NCBI GenBank assembly: GCA_037893245.1
Contig: JBAIAA010000891.1
Location: 680,427 to 744,426, forward strand
Direction of reading: 5' to 3'
DNA: 64,000 nucleotides
DNA from: Crossaster papposus
Lineage: Eukaryota > Echinodermata > Asteroidea > Velatida > Solasteridae
Positions 10,996 through 21,600 of this stretch are shown here, piece after piece (within the stretch, counting starts at the first letter, position 1; every line of letters begins with the position of its first letter). The translations under genes and the position numbers were made by a program. The notes beneath the pieces were generated by a model, which saw only the letters and a program-made list of their open reading frames with translations, searched no databases and had not been told where the DNA came from.

Positions 10996-11201
10996 AATGA
11001 TTTAACTTATTCTTTGACGCATTTTTTGATGTGGGAAGTCCCCCGCGGAAAATCCCCCCGCGGGAAATTTGATGATTTGATGATTTGATGATTTGATGAT
11101 TTGATGATTTGATGATTTGATGATTCGATGATTCGATGATTCGATGATTCGATGATGTCCGATGATGTCCGATGATGTCCGATGATGTCCGATGATGTCC
11201 G
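10996..11201. repeat. Spacer C10 (206 bp)
   Basis: Copy of C5, with the extra 8-bp unit. Confidence 0.92.
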
Positions 11202-11360
11202 AATTCAATGCGAATTCAATGCGAATTCAATGCGAATTCAATGCGAATTCAATGCGAATTCAATGCGAATTCAATGCGAATTCAATGCGAATTCAATGCG
11301 AATTCAATGCGAATTCAATGCGAATTCAATGCGAATTCAATGCGAATTCAATGCGAATTC

Positions 11361-11582
11361 AATACATTAATCTTTGACGTATTCTTTGACGCATTTTTTG
11401 ATGTGGGAAGTCGCCCGCGGGAAATGCCCCAAGGGAAATTGCCCCACGGGAAATCGCCCCACGGTAAATCCCCCCACGGGAAATCCCCCTCACGGGAAAC
11501 TCCTCCCGGGGAAATCCCCTGCCGAATTCAAGGAATTATGAAAATTCAATGCGAATTCAATGAATTATTCGTTGACGCATTC
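11361..11582. repeat. Spacer B9 (222 bp)
   Basis: Copy of B5, with the AATACATT start. Confidence 0.92.
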
Positions 11583-11637
11583 AATGCGAATTCAATGCGA
11601 ATTCAATGCGAATTCAATGCGAATTCAATGCGAATTC

Positions 11638-11835
11638 AATGATTTAACTTATTCTTTGACGCATTTTTTGATGTGGGAAGTCCCCCGCGGAAAATCCCCC
11701 CGCGGGAAATTTGATGATTTGATGATTTGATGATTTGATGATTTGATGATTTGATGATTCGATGATTCGATGATTCGATGATTCGATGATGTCCGATGAT
11801 GTCCGATGATGTCCGATGATATCCGATGATGTCCG
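11638..11835. repeat. Spacer C11 (198 bp)
   Basis: Copy of C6, with GATATC at 11818. Confidence 0.92.
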
Positions 11836-12093
11836 AATTCAATGCGAATTCAATGCGAATTCAATGCGAATTCAATGCGAATTCAATGCGAATTCAATGC
11901 GAATTCAATGCGAATTCAATGCGAATTCAATGCGAATTCAATGCGAATTCAATGCGAATTCAATGCGAATTCAATGCGAATTCAATGCGAATTCAATGCG
12001 AATTCAATGCGAATTCAATGCGAATTCAATGCGAATTCAATGCGAATTCAATGCGAATTCAATGCGAATTCAATGCGAATTCAATGCGAATTC

Positions 12094-12315
12094 AATGCAT
12101 TAATCTTTGACGTATTCTTTGACGCATTTTTTGATGTGGGAAGTCGCCCGCGGGAAATGCCCCAAGGGAAATTGCCCCACGGGAAATCGCCCCACGGTAA
12201 ATCCCCCCACGGGAAATCCCCCTCACGGGAAACTCCTCCCGGGGAAATCCCCTGCCGAATTCAAGGAATTATGAAAATTCAATGCGAATTCAATGAATTA
12301 TTCGTTGACGCATTC
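12094..12315. repeat. Spacer B10 (222 bp)
   Basis: Copy of B6 at an offset of 4922. Confidence 0.92.
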
Positions 12316-12370
12316 AATGCGAATTCAATGCGAATTCAATGCGAATTCAATGCGAATTCAATGCGAATTC

Positions 12371-12578
12371 AATGATTTAACATATTCTTTGACGCATTTT
12401 TTGATGTGGGAAGTCCCCCGCGGAAAATCCCCCCGCGGGAAATTTGATGATTTGATGATTTGATGATTTGATGATTTGATGATTTGATGATTCGATGATT
12501 CGATGATTCGATGATTCGATGATGTCCGATGATGTCCGATGATGTCCGATGATGTCCGATGATGTCCGATGATGTCCG
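12371..12578. repeat. Spacer C12 (208 bp)
   Basis: Copy of C7, with TTTAACATATTC and the extra 10-mer. Confidence 0.92.
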
Positions 12579-13309
12579 AATTCAATGCGAATTCAATGCG
12601 AATTCAATGCGAATTCAATGCGAATTCAATGCGAATTCAATGCGAATTCAATGCGAATTCAATGCGAATTCAATGCGAATTCAATGCGAATTCAATGCGA
12701 ATTCAATGCGAATTCAATGCGAATTCAATGCGAATTCAATGCGAATTCAATGCGAATTCAATGCGAATTCAATGCGAATTCAATGCGAATTCAATGCGAA
12801 TTCAATGCGAATTCAATGCGAATTCAATGCGAATTCAATGCGAATTCAATGCGAATTCAATGCGAATTCAATGCGAATTCAATGCGAATTCAATGCGAAT
12901 TCAATGCGAATTCAATGCGAATTCAATGCGAATTCAATGCGAATTCAATGCGAATTCAATGCGAATTCAATGCGAATTCAATGCGAATTCAATGCGAATT
13001 CAATGCGAATTCAATGCGAATTCAATGCGAATTCAATGCGAATTCAATGCGAATTCAATGCGAATTCAATGCGAATTCAATGCGAATTCAATGCGAATTC
13101 AATGCGAATTCAATGCGAATTCAATGCGAATTCAATGCGAATTCAATGCGAATTCAATGCGAATTCAATGCGAATTCAATGCGAATTCAATGCGAATTCA
13201 ATGCGAATTCAATGCGAATTCAATGCGAATTCAATGCGAATTCAATGCGAATTCAATGCGAATTCAATGCGAATTCAATGCGAATTCAATGCGAATTCAA
13301 TGCGAATTC
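12579..13309. repeat. 11-bp satellite array, 66 units
   Basis: Sixty-six uniform units from 12584, the longest block in the domain. It is eight units longer than its partner at 7657-8299, a length change between otherwise matching copies. Confidence 0.95.
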
Positions 13310-13531
13310 AATGCATTAATCTTTGACGTATTCTTTGACGCATTTTTTGATGTGGGAAGTCGCCCGCGGGAAATGCCCCAAGGGAAATTGCCCCACGGGA
13401 AATCGCCCCACGGTAAATCCCCCCACGGGAAATCCCCCTCACGGGAAACTCCTCCCGGGGAAATCCCCTGCCGAATTCAAGGAATTATGAAAATTCAATG
13501 CGAATTCAATGAATTATTCGTTGACGCATTC
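13310..13531. repeat. Spacer B11 (222 bp), start of a partial third higher-order copy
   Basis: A standard B copy, 5010 bp after B7. B11 and the head of C13 repeat B7 and C8. After that the order departs: the next 11-mer block lacks AATAGG and leads to A5, not to a long C. Confidence 0.9.
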
Positions 13532-13586
13532 AATGCGAATTCAATGCGAATTCAATGCGAATTCAATGCGAATTCAATGCGAATTC

Positions 13587-13934
13587 AATGATTTAACTTA
13601 TTCTTTGACGCATTTTTTGATGTGGGAAGTCCCCCGCGGAAAATCCCCCCGCGGGAAATTTGATGATTTGATGATTTGATGATTTGATGATTTGATGATT
13701 TGATGATTCGATGATTCGATGATTCGATGATTCGATGATGTCCGATGATGTCCGATGATGTCCGATGATGTCCGATGATGTCCGATGATGTCCGATGATG
13801 TCCGATGATGTCCGATGATGTCCGATGATGTCCGATGATGTCCGATGATGTCCGGTGATGTCCGGTGATGTCCGGTGATGTCCGGTGATGTCCGGTGATG
13901 TCCGGTGATGTCCGATGATGCCCGATGATGTCCG
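13587..13934. repeat. Spacer C13 (348 bp)
   Basis: About 20 10-mers from 13738: eleven GATGA forms, then six GGTGA forms, then GATGA and one GATGCCC unit. It is an independent, smaller expansion of the same 10-mer as in C4. Confidence 0.93.
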
Positions 13935-14335
13935 AATTCAATGCGAATTCAATGCGAATTCAATGCGAATTCAATGCGAATTCAATGCGAATTCAATGCG
14001 AATTCAATGCGAATTCAATGCGAATTCAATGCGAATTCAATGCGAATTCAATGCGAATTCAATGCGAATTCAATGCGAATTCAATGCGAATTCAATGCGA
14101 ATTCAATGCGAATTCAATGCGAATTCAATGCGAATTCAATGCGAATTCAATGCGAATTCAATGCGAATTCAATGCGAATTCGATGCGAATTCAATGCGAA
14201 TTCAATGCGAATTCAATGCGAATTCAATGCGAATTCAATGCGAATTCAATGCGAATTCAATGCGAATTCAATGCGAATTTAATGCGAATTCAATGCGAAT
14301 TCAATGCGAATTCAATGCGAATTCAATGCGAATTC
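13935..14335. repeat. 11-bp satellite array, 36 units
   Basis: Units from 13940 include GAATTCGATGC near 14181 and GAATTTAATGC near 14280, so this block is less uniform than those in the higher-order copies. Confidence 0.94.
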
Positions 14336-14598
14336 AATGCGAATTAATCTTTGACGTATTCCTTGACGCATTTTTTTATGTGGGAAGTCGCCCGCGGGAA
14401 ATCGCCCCGCGTAAAATGCCCCAAGGGAAATTGCCCCACGGGAATTCGCCCCACGGTAAATCCCCCCACGGGAAATCCCCCCCACGGGAAATTCCTCCCG
14501 GGGAAATCCCCTGCCGAATTCAAGGAATTATGGAAATTCAATGCGAATTCAATGAATTATTCGTTGACGTATTCTTTGACGTATTTGTTGACGCATTC
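14336..14598. repeat. Spacer A5 (263 bp)
   Basis: A5 joins the array through AATGCGAATTAATC in place of AATGAATTAATC, so the junction differs by two bases from A1-A4. The rest is as A1, with ATGTGGG. Confidence 0.92.
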
Positions 14599-14763
14599 AA
14601 TGCGAATTCAATGCGAATTCAATGCGAATTCAATGCGAATTCAATGCGAATTCAATGCGAATTCAATGCGAATTCAATGCGAATTCAATGCGAATTCAAT
14701 GCGAATTCAATGCGAATTCAATGCGAATTCAATGCGAATTCAATGCGAATTCAATGCGAATTC

Positions 14764-14969
14764 AATGCATTAATCTTTGACGTATTCTTTGACGCATTTT
14801 TTGATGTGGGAAGTCGCCCGCGGGAAATGCCCCAAGGGAAATTGCCCCACGGGAAATCGCCCCACGGTAAATCCCCCCACGGGAAACTCCTCCCGGGGAA
14901 ATCCCCTGCCGAATTCAAGGAATTATGAAAATTCAATGCGAATTCAATGAATTATTCGTTGACGCATTC
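14764..14969. repeat. Spacer B12 (206 bp, 16-bp deletion)
   Basis: B12 is 16 bp shorter than the standard B because one core sub-repeat (the GGGAAATCCCCCTCAC unit) is absent. The clean loss shows that the core itself is a short tandem repeat with a period near 16 bp. Confidence 0.93.
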
Positions 14970-15024
14970 AATGCGAATTCAATGCGAATTCAATGCGAAT
15001 TCAATGCGAATTCAATGCGAATTC

Positions 15025-15342
15025 AATGATTTAACTTATTCTTTGACGCATTTTTTGATGTGGGAAGTCCCCCGCGGAAAATCCCCCCACGGGAAATTTG
15101 ATGATTTGATGATTTGATGATTTGATGATTTGATGATTTGATGATTCGATGATTCGATGATTCGATGATTCGATGATGTCCGATAATGTCCGATGATGTC
15201 CGATGATGTCCGATGATGTCCGATGATGTCCGATGATGTCCGATGATGTCCGATGATGTCCGGTGATGTCCGGTGATGTCCGGTGATGTCCGGTGATGTC
15301 CGGTGATGTCCGATGATGTCCGATGATGCCCGATGATGTCCG
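15025..15342. repeat. Spacer C14 (318 bp)
   Basis: It has CCCCCCACGGG in the head, one CGATAATGTCC variant near 15181, and about 17 10-mers with a GGTGA run at about 15260-15305. It ends at the usual TGTCCG. Confidence 0.92.
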
Positions 15343-15787
15343 AATTCAATGCGAATTCAATGCGAATTCAATGCGAATTCAATGCGAATTCAATGCGAAT
15401 TCAATGCGAATTCAATGCGAATTCAATGCGAATTCAATGCGAATTCAATGCGAATTCAATGCGAATTCAATGCGAATTCAATGCGAATTCAATGCGAATT
15501 CAATGCGAATTCAATGCGAATTCAATGCGAATTCAATGCGAATTCAATGCGAATTCAATGCGAATTCAATGCGAATTCAATGCGAATTCAATGCGAATTC
15601 AATGCGAATTCAATGCGAATTCAATGCGAATTCAATGCGAATTCAATGCGAATTCAATGCGAATTCAATGCGAATTCAATGCGAATTCAATGCGAATTCA
15701 ATGCGAATTCAATGCGAATTCAATGCGAATTCAATGCGAATTCAATGCGAATTCAATGCGAATTCAATGCGAATTCAATGCGAATTC
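15343..15787. repeat. 11-bp satellite array, 40 units
   Basis: Forty units from 15348 with no variant noticed. The next unit changes into the 26-bp composite repeat. Confidence 0.95.
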
Positions 15788-16038
15788 AATGCGAATTATT
15801 CGTTGACGCATTCAATGCGAATTATTCGTTGACGCATTCAATGCGAATTATTCGTTGACGCATTCAATGCGAATTATTCGTTGACGCATTCAATGAATTA
15901 TTCGTTGACGCATTCAATGAATTATTCGTTGACGCATTCAATGAATTATTCGTTGACGCATTCAATGAATTATTCGTTGACGCATTCAATGAATTATTCG
16001 TTGACGCATTCAATGAATTTTTCGTTGACGCATTCAAT
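15788..16038. repeat. Composite 26-bp then 24-bp repeat derived from a spacer end
   Basis: After a leading AAT, four 26-bp units start at 15791, 15817, 15843 and 15869. Each is GCGAATTATT plus CGTTGACGCATTCAAT. Six 24-bp units follow at 15895, 15919, 15943, 15967, 15991 and 16015; they lack the leading GC, and the last has GAATTTTTCG. The unit is the right-hand end of A/B spacers (GAATTATTCGTTGACGCATTC) joined to a bit of 11-mer. It is a newer satellite amplified from a spacer boundary. Confidence 0.95.
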
Positions 16039-16090
16039 GCGAATTTAATGCGAATTCAATGCGAATTCAATGCGAATTCAATGCGAATTC
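16036..16090. repeat. 11-bp satellite array, 5 units
   Basis: Five 11-mers, the first ending GAATTT. They separate the composite repeat from A6. The first three bases overlap the end of the composite block. Confidence 0.93.
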
Positions 16091-16342
16091 ATCTTTGACG
16101 TATTCCTTGACGCATTTTTTGATGTGGGAAGTCGCCCGCGGGAAATCGCCCCGCGTAAAATGCCCCAAGGGAAATTGCCCCACGGGAATTCGCCCCACGG
16201 TAAATCCCCCCACGGGAAATTCCCCCCACGGGAAATTTCTCCCGGGGAAATCCCCTGCCGAATTCAAGGAATTATGCAAATTTAATGCGAATTCAATGAA
16301 TTATTCGTTGACGTATTCTTTGACGTATTTGTTGACGCATTC
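16091..16342. repeat. Spacer A6 (252 bp, altered ends)
   Basis: A6 starts directly at ATCTTTGACG after GAATTC and lacks the AATGAATTA lead of the other A copies. It has TTTTTTGATGTGGG as in B, AATTCCCCCCACGGG and AATTTCTCCCGG in the core, and ATTATGCAAATTTAATGCG after it. It is the most diverged A. Confidence 0.92.
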
Positions 16343-16683
16343 AATGCGAATTCAATGCGAATTCAATGCGAATTCAATGCGAATTCAATGCGAATTCAAT
16401 GCGAATTCAATGCGAATTCAATGCGAATTCAATGCGAATTCAATGCGAATTCAATGCGAATTCAATGCGAATTCAATGCGAATTCAATGCGAATTCAATG
16501 CGAATTCAATGCGAATTCAATGCGAATTCAATGCGAATTCAATGCGAATTCAATGCGAATTCAATGCGAATTCAATGCGAATTCAATGCGAATTCAATGC
16601 GAATTCAATGCGAATTCAATGCGAATTCAATGCGAATTCAATGCGAATTCAATGCGAATTCAATGCGAATTCAATGCGAATTC
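16343..16683. repeat. 11-bp satellite array, 31 units
   Basis: Thirty-one units follow A6, where A1-A5 are all followed by 15. The fixed spacing rule is broken in this last part of the domain. Confidence 0.95.
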
Positions 16684-16905
16684 AATGAATTAATCTTTGA
16701 CGTATTCTTTGACGCATTTTTAAATGTGGGAAGTCGCCTGCGGGAAATTGCCCCGCGGAAAATGCCCCAAGGGAAATTGCCCCACGGTAAATCCCCCCAC
16801 GGGAAATCCCCCTCACGGGAAATTCCTCCCGGGGAAATCCCCTGCCGAATTCAAGGAATTATGCAAATTCAATGCGAATTCAATGAATTATTCGTTGACG
16901 CATTC
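16684..16905. repeat. Spacer A7, A/B mosaic (222 bp)
   Basis: It starts as A (AATGAATTAATC) but ends as B, with one TTGACGCATTC. Private changes include TTTTTAAATGTGGG near 16720, CGCCTGCGGG and a CCCCGCGGAAAATG core unit. It stands where a B would be expected, before six (not five) 11-mers and C15. Confidence 0.9.
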
Positions 16906-16971
16906 AATGCGAATTCAATGCGAATTCAATGCGAATTCAATGCGAATTCAATGCGAATTCAATGCGAATTC
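16906..16971. repeat. 11-bp satellite array, 6 units
   Basis: The block between the B-position spacer and C, which has 5 units in all twelve other B-to-C gaps. Confidence 0.95.
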
Positions 16972-17317
16972 AATGATTTAACTTATTCTTTGACGCATTT
17001 TTTGATGTGGGAAGTCCCCCGCGGAAAATCCCCCCGCGGGAAATTTGATGATTTGATGATTTGATGATTCGATGATTCGATGATTCGATGATGTCCGATG
17101 ATGTCCGATGATGTCCGATGATGTCCGATGATGTCCGATGATGTCCGATGATGTCCGATGATGTCCGATGATGTCCGATGATGTCCGATGATGTCCGATG
17201 ATGTCCGATGATGTCCGGTGATGTCCGGTGATGTCCGGTGATGTCCGGTGATGTCCGATGATGTCCGATGATGTCCGGTGATGTCCGGTGATGTCCGGTG
17301 ATGTCCGGTGATGTCCG
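16972..17317. repeat. Spacer C15 (346 bp), last of the left domain
   Basis: The C head is followed by few 8-mers and about 23 10-mers from 17091 in alternating GATGA and GGTGA runs. It ends at 17317 in TGTCCG, after which the 31-bp satellite begins with no transition. Confidence 0.94.
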
Positions 17318-17318
17318 C
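17317..17318. other. Junction between the two satellite families
   Basis: Left of the junction is the 10-mer end GATGTCCG; right of it is CTTCTTTCCC, inside a 31-mer. All fourteen other C spacers end at the same TGTCCG and pass to AATTC of the 11-mer. The phase on the left is therefore kept while the partner is changed. Confidence 0.95.
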
Positions 17319-17644
17319 TTCTTTCCCTTTACATATTTCTTATGCACACTTCTTTCCCTTTACATATTTCTTATGCACACTTCTTTCCCTTTACATATTT
17401 CTTATGCACACTTCTTTCCCTTTACATATTTCTTATGCACACTTCTTTCCCTTTACATATTTCTTATGCACACTTCTTTCCCTTTACATATTTCTTATGC
17501 ACACTTCTTTCCCTTTACATATTTCTTATGCACACTTCTTTCCCTTTACATATTTCTTATGCACACTTCTTTCCCTTTACATATTTCTTATGCACACTTC
17601 TTTCCCTTTACATATTTCTTATGCACACTTCTTTCCCTTTACAT

Positions 17645-17875
17645 ATTGCTTATGCACACTTCTTTCCCTTTACATATTTCTTATGCACACTTCTTTCCCT
17701 TTACATTTTTAACTCGAGGGCTTGTTCCCACATCATGTGTTTGTTTCTTATGCACACTTCTTTCCCTTTACATATTTCTTATGCACACTTCTTTCCCTTT
17801 ACATATTTCTTATGCACACTTCTTTCCCTTTACATATTTAACTCGAGGGCTTGTTCCCACATCATGTGTTTATTT
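17645..17875. repeat. Type-1 doublet cassette (first of ten)
   Basis: Three marks travel together: TATTGCTTA 63 bp before the first insert, ACATTTTT in place of ACATATTT just before it, and TGTTTGTTTC in place of TGTTTATTTC at its end. A normal insert follows 129 bp later. The cassette recurs with first inserts at 20210, 22129, 23942, 28336, 29803, 33236, 38486, 40299 and 44575. Linked marks show the cassette was copied as one block. Confidence 0.93.
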
Positions 17876-18592
17876 CTTATGCACACTTCTTTCCCTTTAC
17901 ATATTTCTTATGCACACTTCTTTCCCTTTACATATTTCTTATGCACACTTCTTTCCCTTTACATATTTATTATGCACACTTCTTTCCCTTTACATATTTC
18001 TTATGCACACTTCTTTCCCTTTACATATTTCTTATGCACACTTCTTTCCCTTTACATATTTCTTATGCACACTTCTTTCCCTTTACATATTTCTTATGCA
18101 CACTTCTTTCCCTTTACATATTTATTATGCACACTTCTTTCCCTTTACATATTTCTTATGCACACTTATTTCCCTTTACATATTTCTTATGCACACTTCT
18201 TTCCCTTTGCATATTTCTTATGCACACTTCTTTCCCTTTACATATTTCTTATGCACACTTCTTTCCCTTTACATATTTCTTATGCACACTTCTTTCCCTT
18301 TATTATTTCTTATGCACACTTCTTTCCCTTTACATATTTCTTATGCACACTTCTTTCCCTTTACATATTTCTTATGCACACTTCTTTCCCTTTACATATT
18401 TCTTATGCACACTTCTTTCCCTTTACATATTTCTTATGCACACTTCTTTCCCTTTACATATTTAACTCGAGGGCTTGTTCCCACATCATGTGTTTATTTC
18501 TTATGCACACTTCTTTCCCTTTACATATTTCTTATGCACACTTCTTTCCCTTTACATATTTCTTATGCACACTTCTTTCCCTTTACATATTT

Positions 18593-18628
18593 AACTCGAT
18601 GGCTTGTTCCCACATCATGTGTTTATTT
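18593..18628. repeat. 36-bp insert with CTCGAT variant
   Basis: AACTCGATGG replaces AACTCGAGGG and removes the XhoI site; this is the only such copy in the window. Confidence 0.92.
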
Positions 18629-21600
18629 CTTATGCACACTTCTTTCCCTTTACATATTTCTTATGCACACTTCTTTCCCTTTACATATTTCTTATGCACA
18701 CTTCTTTCCCTTTACATATTTCTTATGCACACTTCTTTCCCTTTACATATTTCTTATGCACACTTCTTACCCTTTACATAGTTCTTATGCACACTTCTTT
18801 CCCTTTACATATTTCTTATGCACACTTCTTTCACTTTACATATTTCTTATGCACACTTCTTTCCCTTTACATATTTCTTATGCACACTTCTTTCCCTTTA
18901 CATATTTCTTATGCACACTTCTTTCACTTTACATATTTCTTATGCACACTTCTTTCCCTTTACATATTTCTTATGCACACTTCTTTCCATTTACATATTT
19001 CTTATGCACACTTCTTTCCCTTTACATATTTCTTATGCACACTTCTTTCCCTTTACATATTTCTTATGCACACTTCTTTCCCTTTACATATTTCTTATGC
19101 ACACTTCTTTCCCTTTACATATTTCTTATGCACACTTCTTTCCCTTTACATATTTCTTATGCACACTTCTTTCCCTTTACATATTTCTTATGCACACTTC
19201 TTTCCCTTTACATATTTCTTATGCACACTTCTTTCCCTTTACATATTTCTTATGCACACTTCTTTCCCTTTACATATTTCTTATGCACACTTCTTTCCCT
19301 TTACATATTTCTTATGCACACTTCTTTCCCTTTACATATTTCTTATGCACACTTCTTTCCCTTTACATATTTCTTATGCACACTTCTTTCCCTTTACATA
19401 TTTCTTATGCACACTTCTTTCCCTTTACATATTTCTTATGCACACTTCTTTCCCTTTACATATTTCTTATGCACACTTCTTTCCCTTTACATATTTCTTA
19501 TGCACACTTCTTTCCCTTTACATATTTCTTATGCACACTTCTTTCCCTTTACATATTTCTTATGCACACTTCTTTCCCTTTACATATTTCTTATGCACAC
19601 TTCTTTCCCTTTACATATTTCTTATGCACACTTCTTTCCCTTTACATATTTCTTATGCACACTTCTTTCCCTTTACATATTTCTTATGCACACTTCTTTC
19701 CCTTTACATATTTCTTATGCACACTTCTTTCCCTTTACATATTTCTTATGCACACTTCTTTCCCTTTATATTTTTCTTATGCACACTTCTTTCCCTTTAC
19801 ATATTTCTTATGCACACTTCTTTCCCTTTACATATTTCTTATGCACACTTCTTTCCCTTTACATATTTCTTATGCACACTTCTTTCCCTTTACATATTTC
19901 TTATGCACACTTCTTTCCCTTTACATATTTCTTATGCACACTTCTTTCCCTTTACATATTTCTTATGCACACTTCTTTCCCTTTACATATTTTTTATGCA
20001 CACTTCTTTCCCTTTACATATTTCTTATGCACACTTCTTTCCCTTTACATATTTCTTATGCACACTTCTTTCCCTTTACATATTTCTTATGCACACTTCT
20101 TTCCCTTTACATATTTATTATGCACACTTCTTTCCCTTTACATATTGCTTATGCACACTTCTTTCCCTTTACATATTTCTTATGCACACTTCTTTCCCTT
20201 TACATTTTTAACTCGAGGGCTTGTTCCCACATCATGTGTTTGTTTCTTATGCACACTTCTTTCCCTTTACATATTTCTTATGCACACTTCTTTCCCTTTA
20301 CATATTTCTTATGCACACTTATTTCCCTTTACATATTTAACTCGAGGGCTTGTTCCCACATCATGTGTTTATTTCTTATGCACACTTCTTTCCCTTTACA
20401 TATTTCTTATGCACACTTCTTTCCCTTTACATATTTCTTATGCACACTTCTTTCCCTTTACATATTTATTATGCACACTTCTTTCCCTTTACATATTTCT
20501 TATGCACACTTCTTTCCCTTTACATATTTCTTATGCACACTTCTTTCCCTTTACATATTTCTTATGCACACTTCTTTCCCTTTACATATTTCTTATGCAC
20601 ACTTCTTTCCCTTTACATATTTATTATGCACACTTCTTTCCCTTTACATATTTCTTATGCACACTTCTTTCCCTTTACATATTTCTTATGCACACTTCTT
20701 TCCCTTTGCATATTTCTTATGCACACTTCTTTCCCTTTACATATTTCTTATGCACACTTCTTTCCCTTTACATATTTCTTATGCACACTTCTTTCCCTTT
20801 ATTATTTCGTATGCACACTTCTTTCCCTTTACATATTTCTTATGCACACTTCTTTCCCTTTACATATTTCTTATGCACACTTCTTTCCCTTTACATATTT
20901 CTTATGCACACTTCTTTCCCTTTACATATTTAACTCGAGGGCTTGTTCCCACATCATGTGTTTATTTCTTATGCACACTTCTTTCCCTTTACATATTTCT
21001 TATGCACACTTCTTTCCCTTTACATATTTCTTATGCACACTTCTTTCCCTTTACATATTTAACTCGAGGGCTTGTTCCCACATCATGTGTTTATTTCTTA
21101 TGCACACTTCTTTCCCTTTACATATTTCTTATGCACACTTCTTTCCCTTTACATATTTCTTATGCACACTTCTTTCCCTTTACATATTTCTTATGCACAC
21201 TTCTTTCCCTTTACATATTTATTATGCACACTTCTTTCCCTTTACATATTTCTTATGCACACTTCTTTCCCTTTACATATTTCTTATGCACACTTCTTTC
21301 CCTTTGCATATTTCTTATGCACACTTCTTTCCCTTTACATATTTCTTATGCACACTTCTTTCCCTTTACATATTTCTTATGCACACTTCTTTCCCTTTAT
21401 TATTTCTTATGCACACTTCTTTCCCTTTACATATTTCTTATGCACACTTCTTTCCCTTTACATATTTCTTATGCACACTTCTTTCCCTTTACATATTTCT
21501 TATGCACACTTCTTTCCCTTTACATATTTCTTATGCACACTTCTTTCCCTTTACATATTTAACTCGAGGGCTTGTTCCCACATCATGTGTTTATTTCTTA

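Larger units (their letters stand above)
8300..13309. repeat. Higher-order repeat, copy 2 (5010 bp)
   Basis: This repeats copy 1 in direct orientation with the same spacer order and the same markers. I saw no base difference in the spacers I compared. The last 11-mer block is longer by 88 bp, eight units. Near identity over 4.9 kb suggests a recent duplication, or an assembly repeat that should be confirmed. Confidence 0.93.
1..17317. repeat. Left satellite domain: 11-bp EcoRI satellite with A/B/C spacers
   Basis: The domain is built from the 11-mer AATGCGAATTC in direct tandem, about 8.1 kb in 35 blocks (about 740 units), separated by spacers of three kinds, A, B and C. Each 11-mer carries one GAATTC and one CpG. 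Units are nearly invariant; rare variants include GAATTCGATGC near 208 and 230, GATTTC near 281, AATAGGAAATTC near 4058 and 8980, and GAATTT near 14280. Short blocks are at 966-1130, 3213-3377, 5631-5795, 10553-10717 and 14599-14763 (15 units each, always after A); 1353-1407, 2086-2140, 3600-3654, 6019-6073, 6661-6715, 7394-7448, 8522-8576, 10941-10995, 11583-11637, 12316-12370, 13532-13586 and 14970-15024 (5 units each, always between B and C); 1606-1863, 3853-4111, 6280-6438, 6914-7171, 8775-9033, 11202-11360 and 11836-12093 (14-24 units after C). No gene is present. The placement in heterochromatin is inferred from the organisation alone. Confidence 0.97.

Noticed and set aside
1..17317. 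CRISPR-like pattern of short repeats with spacers
   Set aside because: Repeats are 11 bp in direct tandem, spacers are related to each other and hundreds of bases long, and no cas genes are present.
1..17317. rDNA intergenic spacer repeats
   Set aside because: No rRNA gene sequence or other single-copy landmark is present in the 64 kb to support it.
17711..17746. 36-bp insert as an independent mobile element
   Set aside because: All 76 copies share one position in the monomer. Independent insertions would fall at different phases. A single founding insertion followed by amplification explains the data better.
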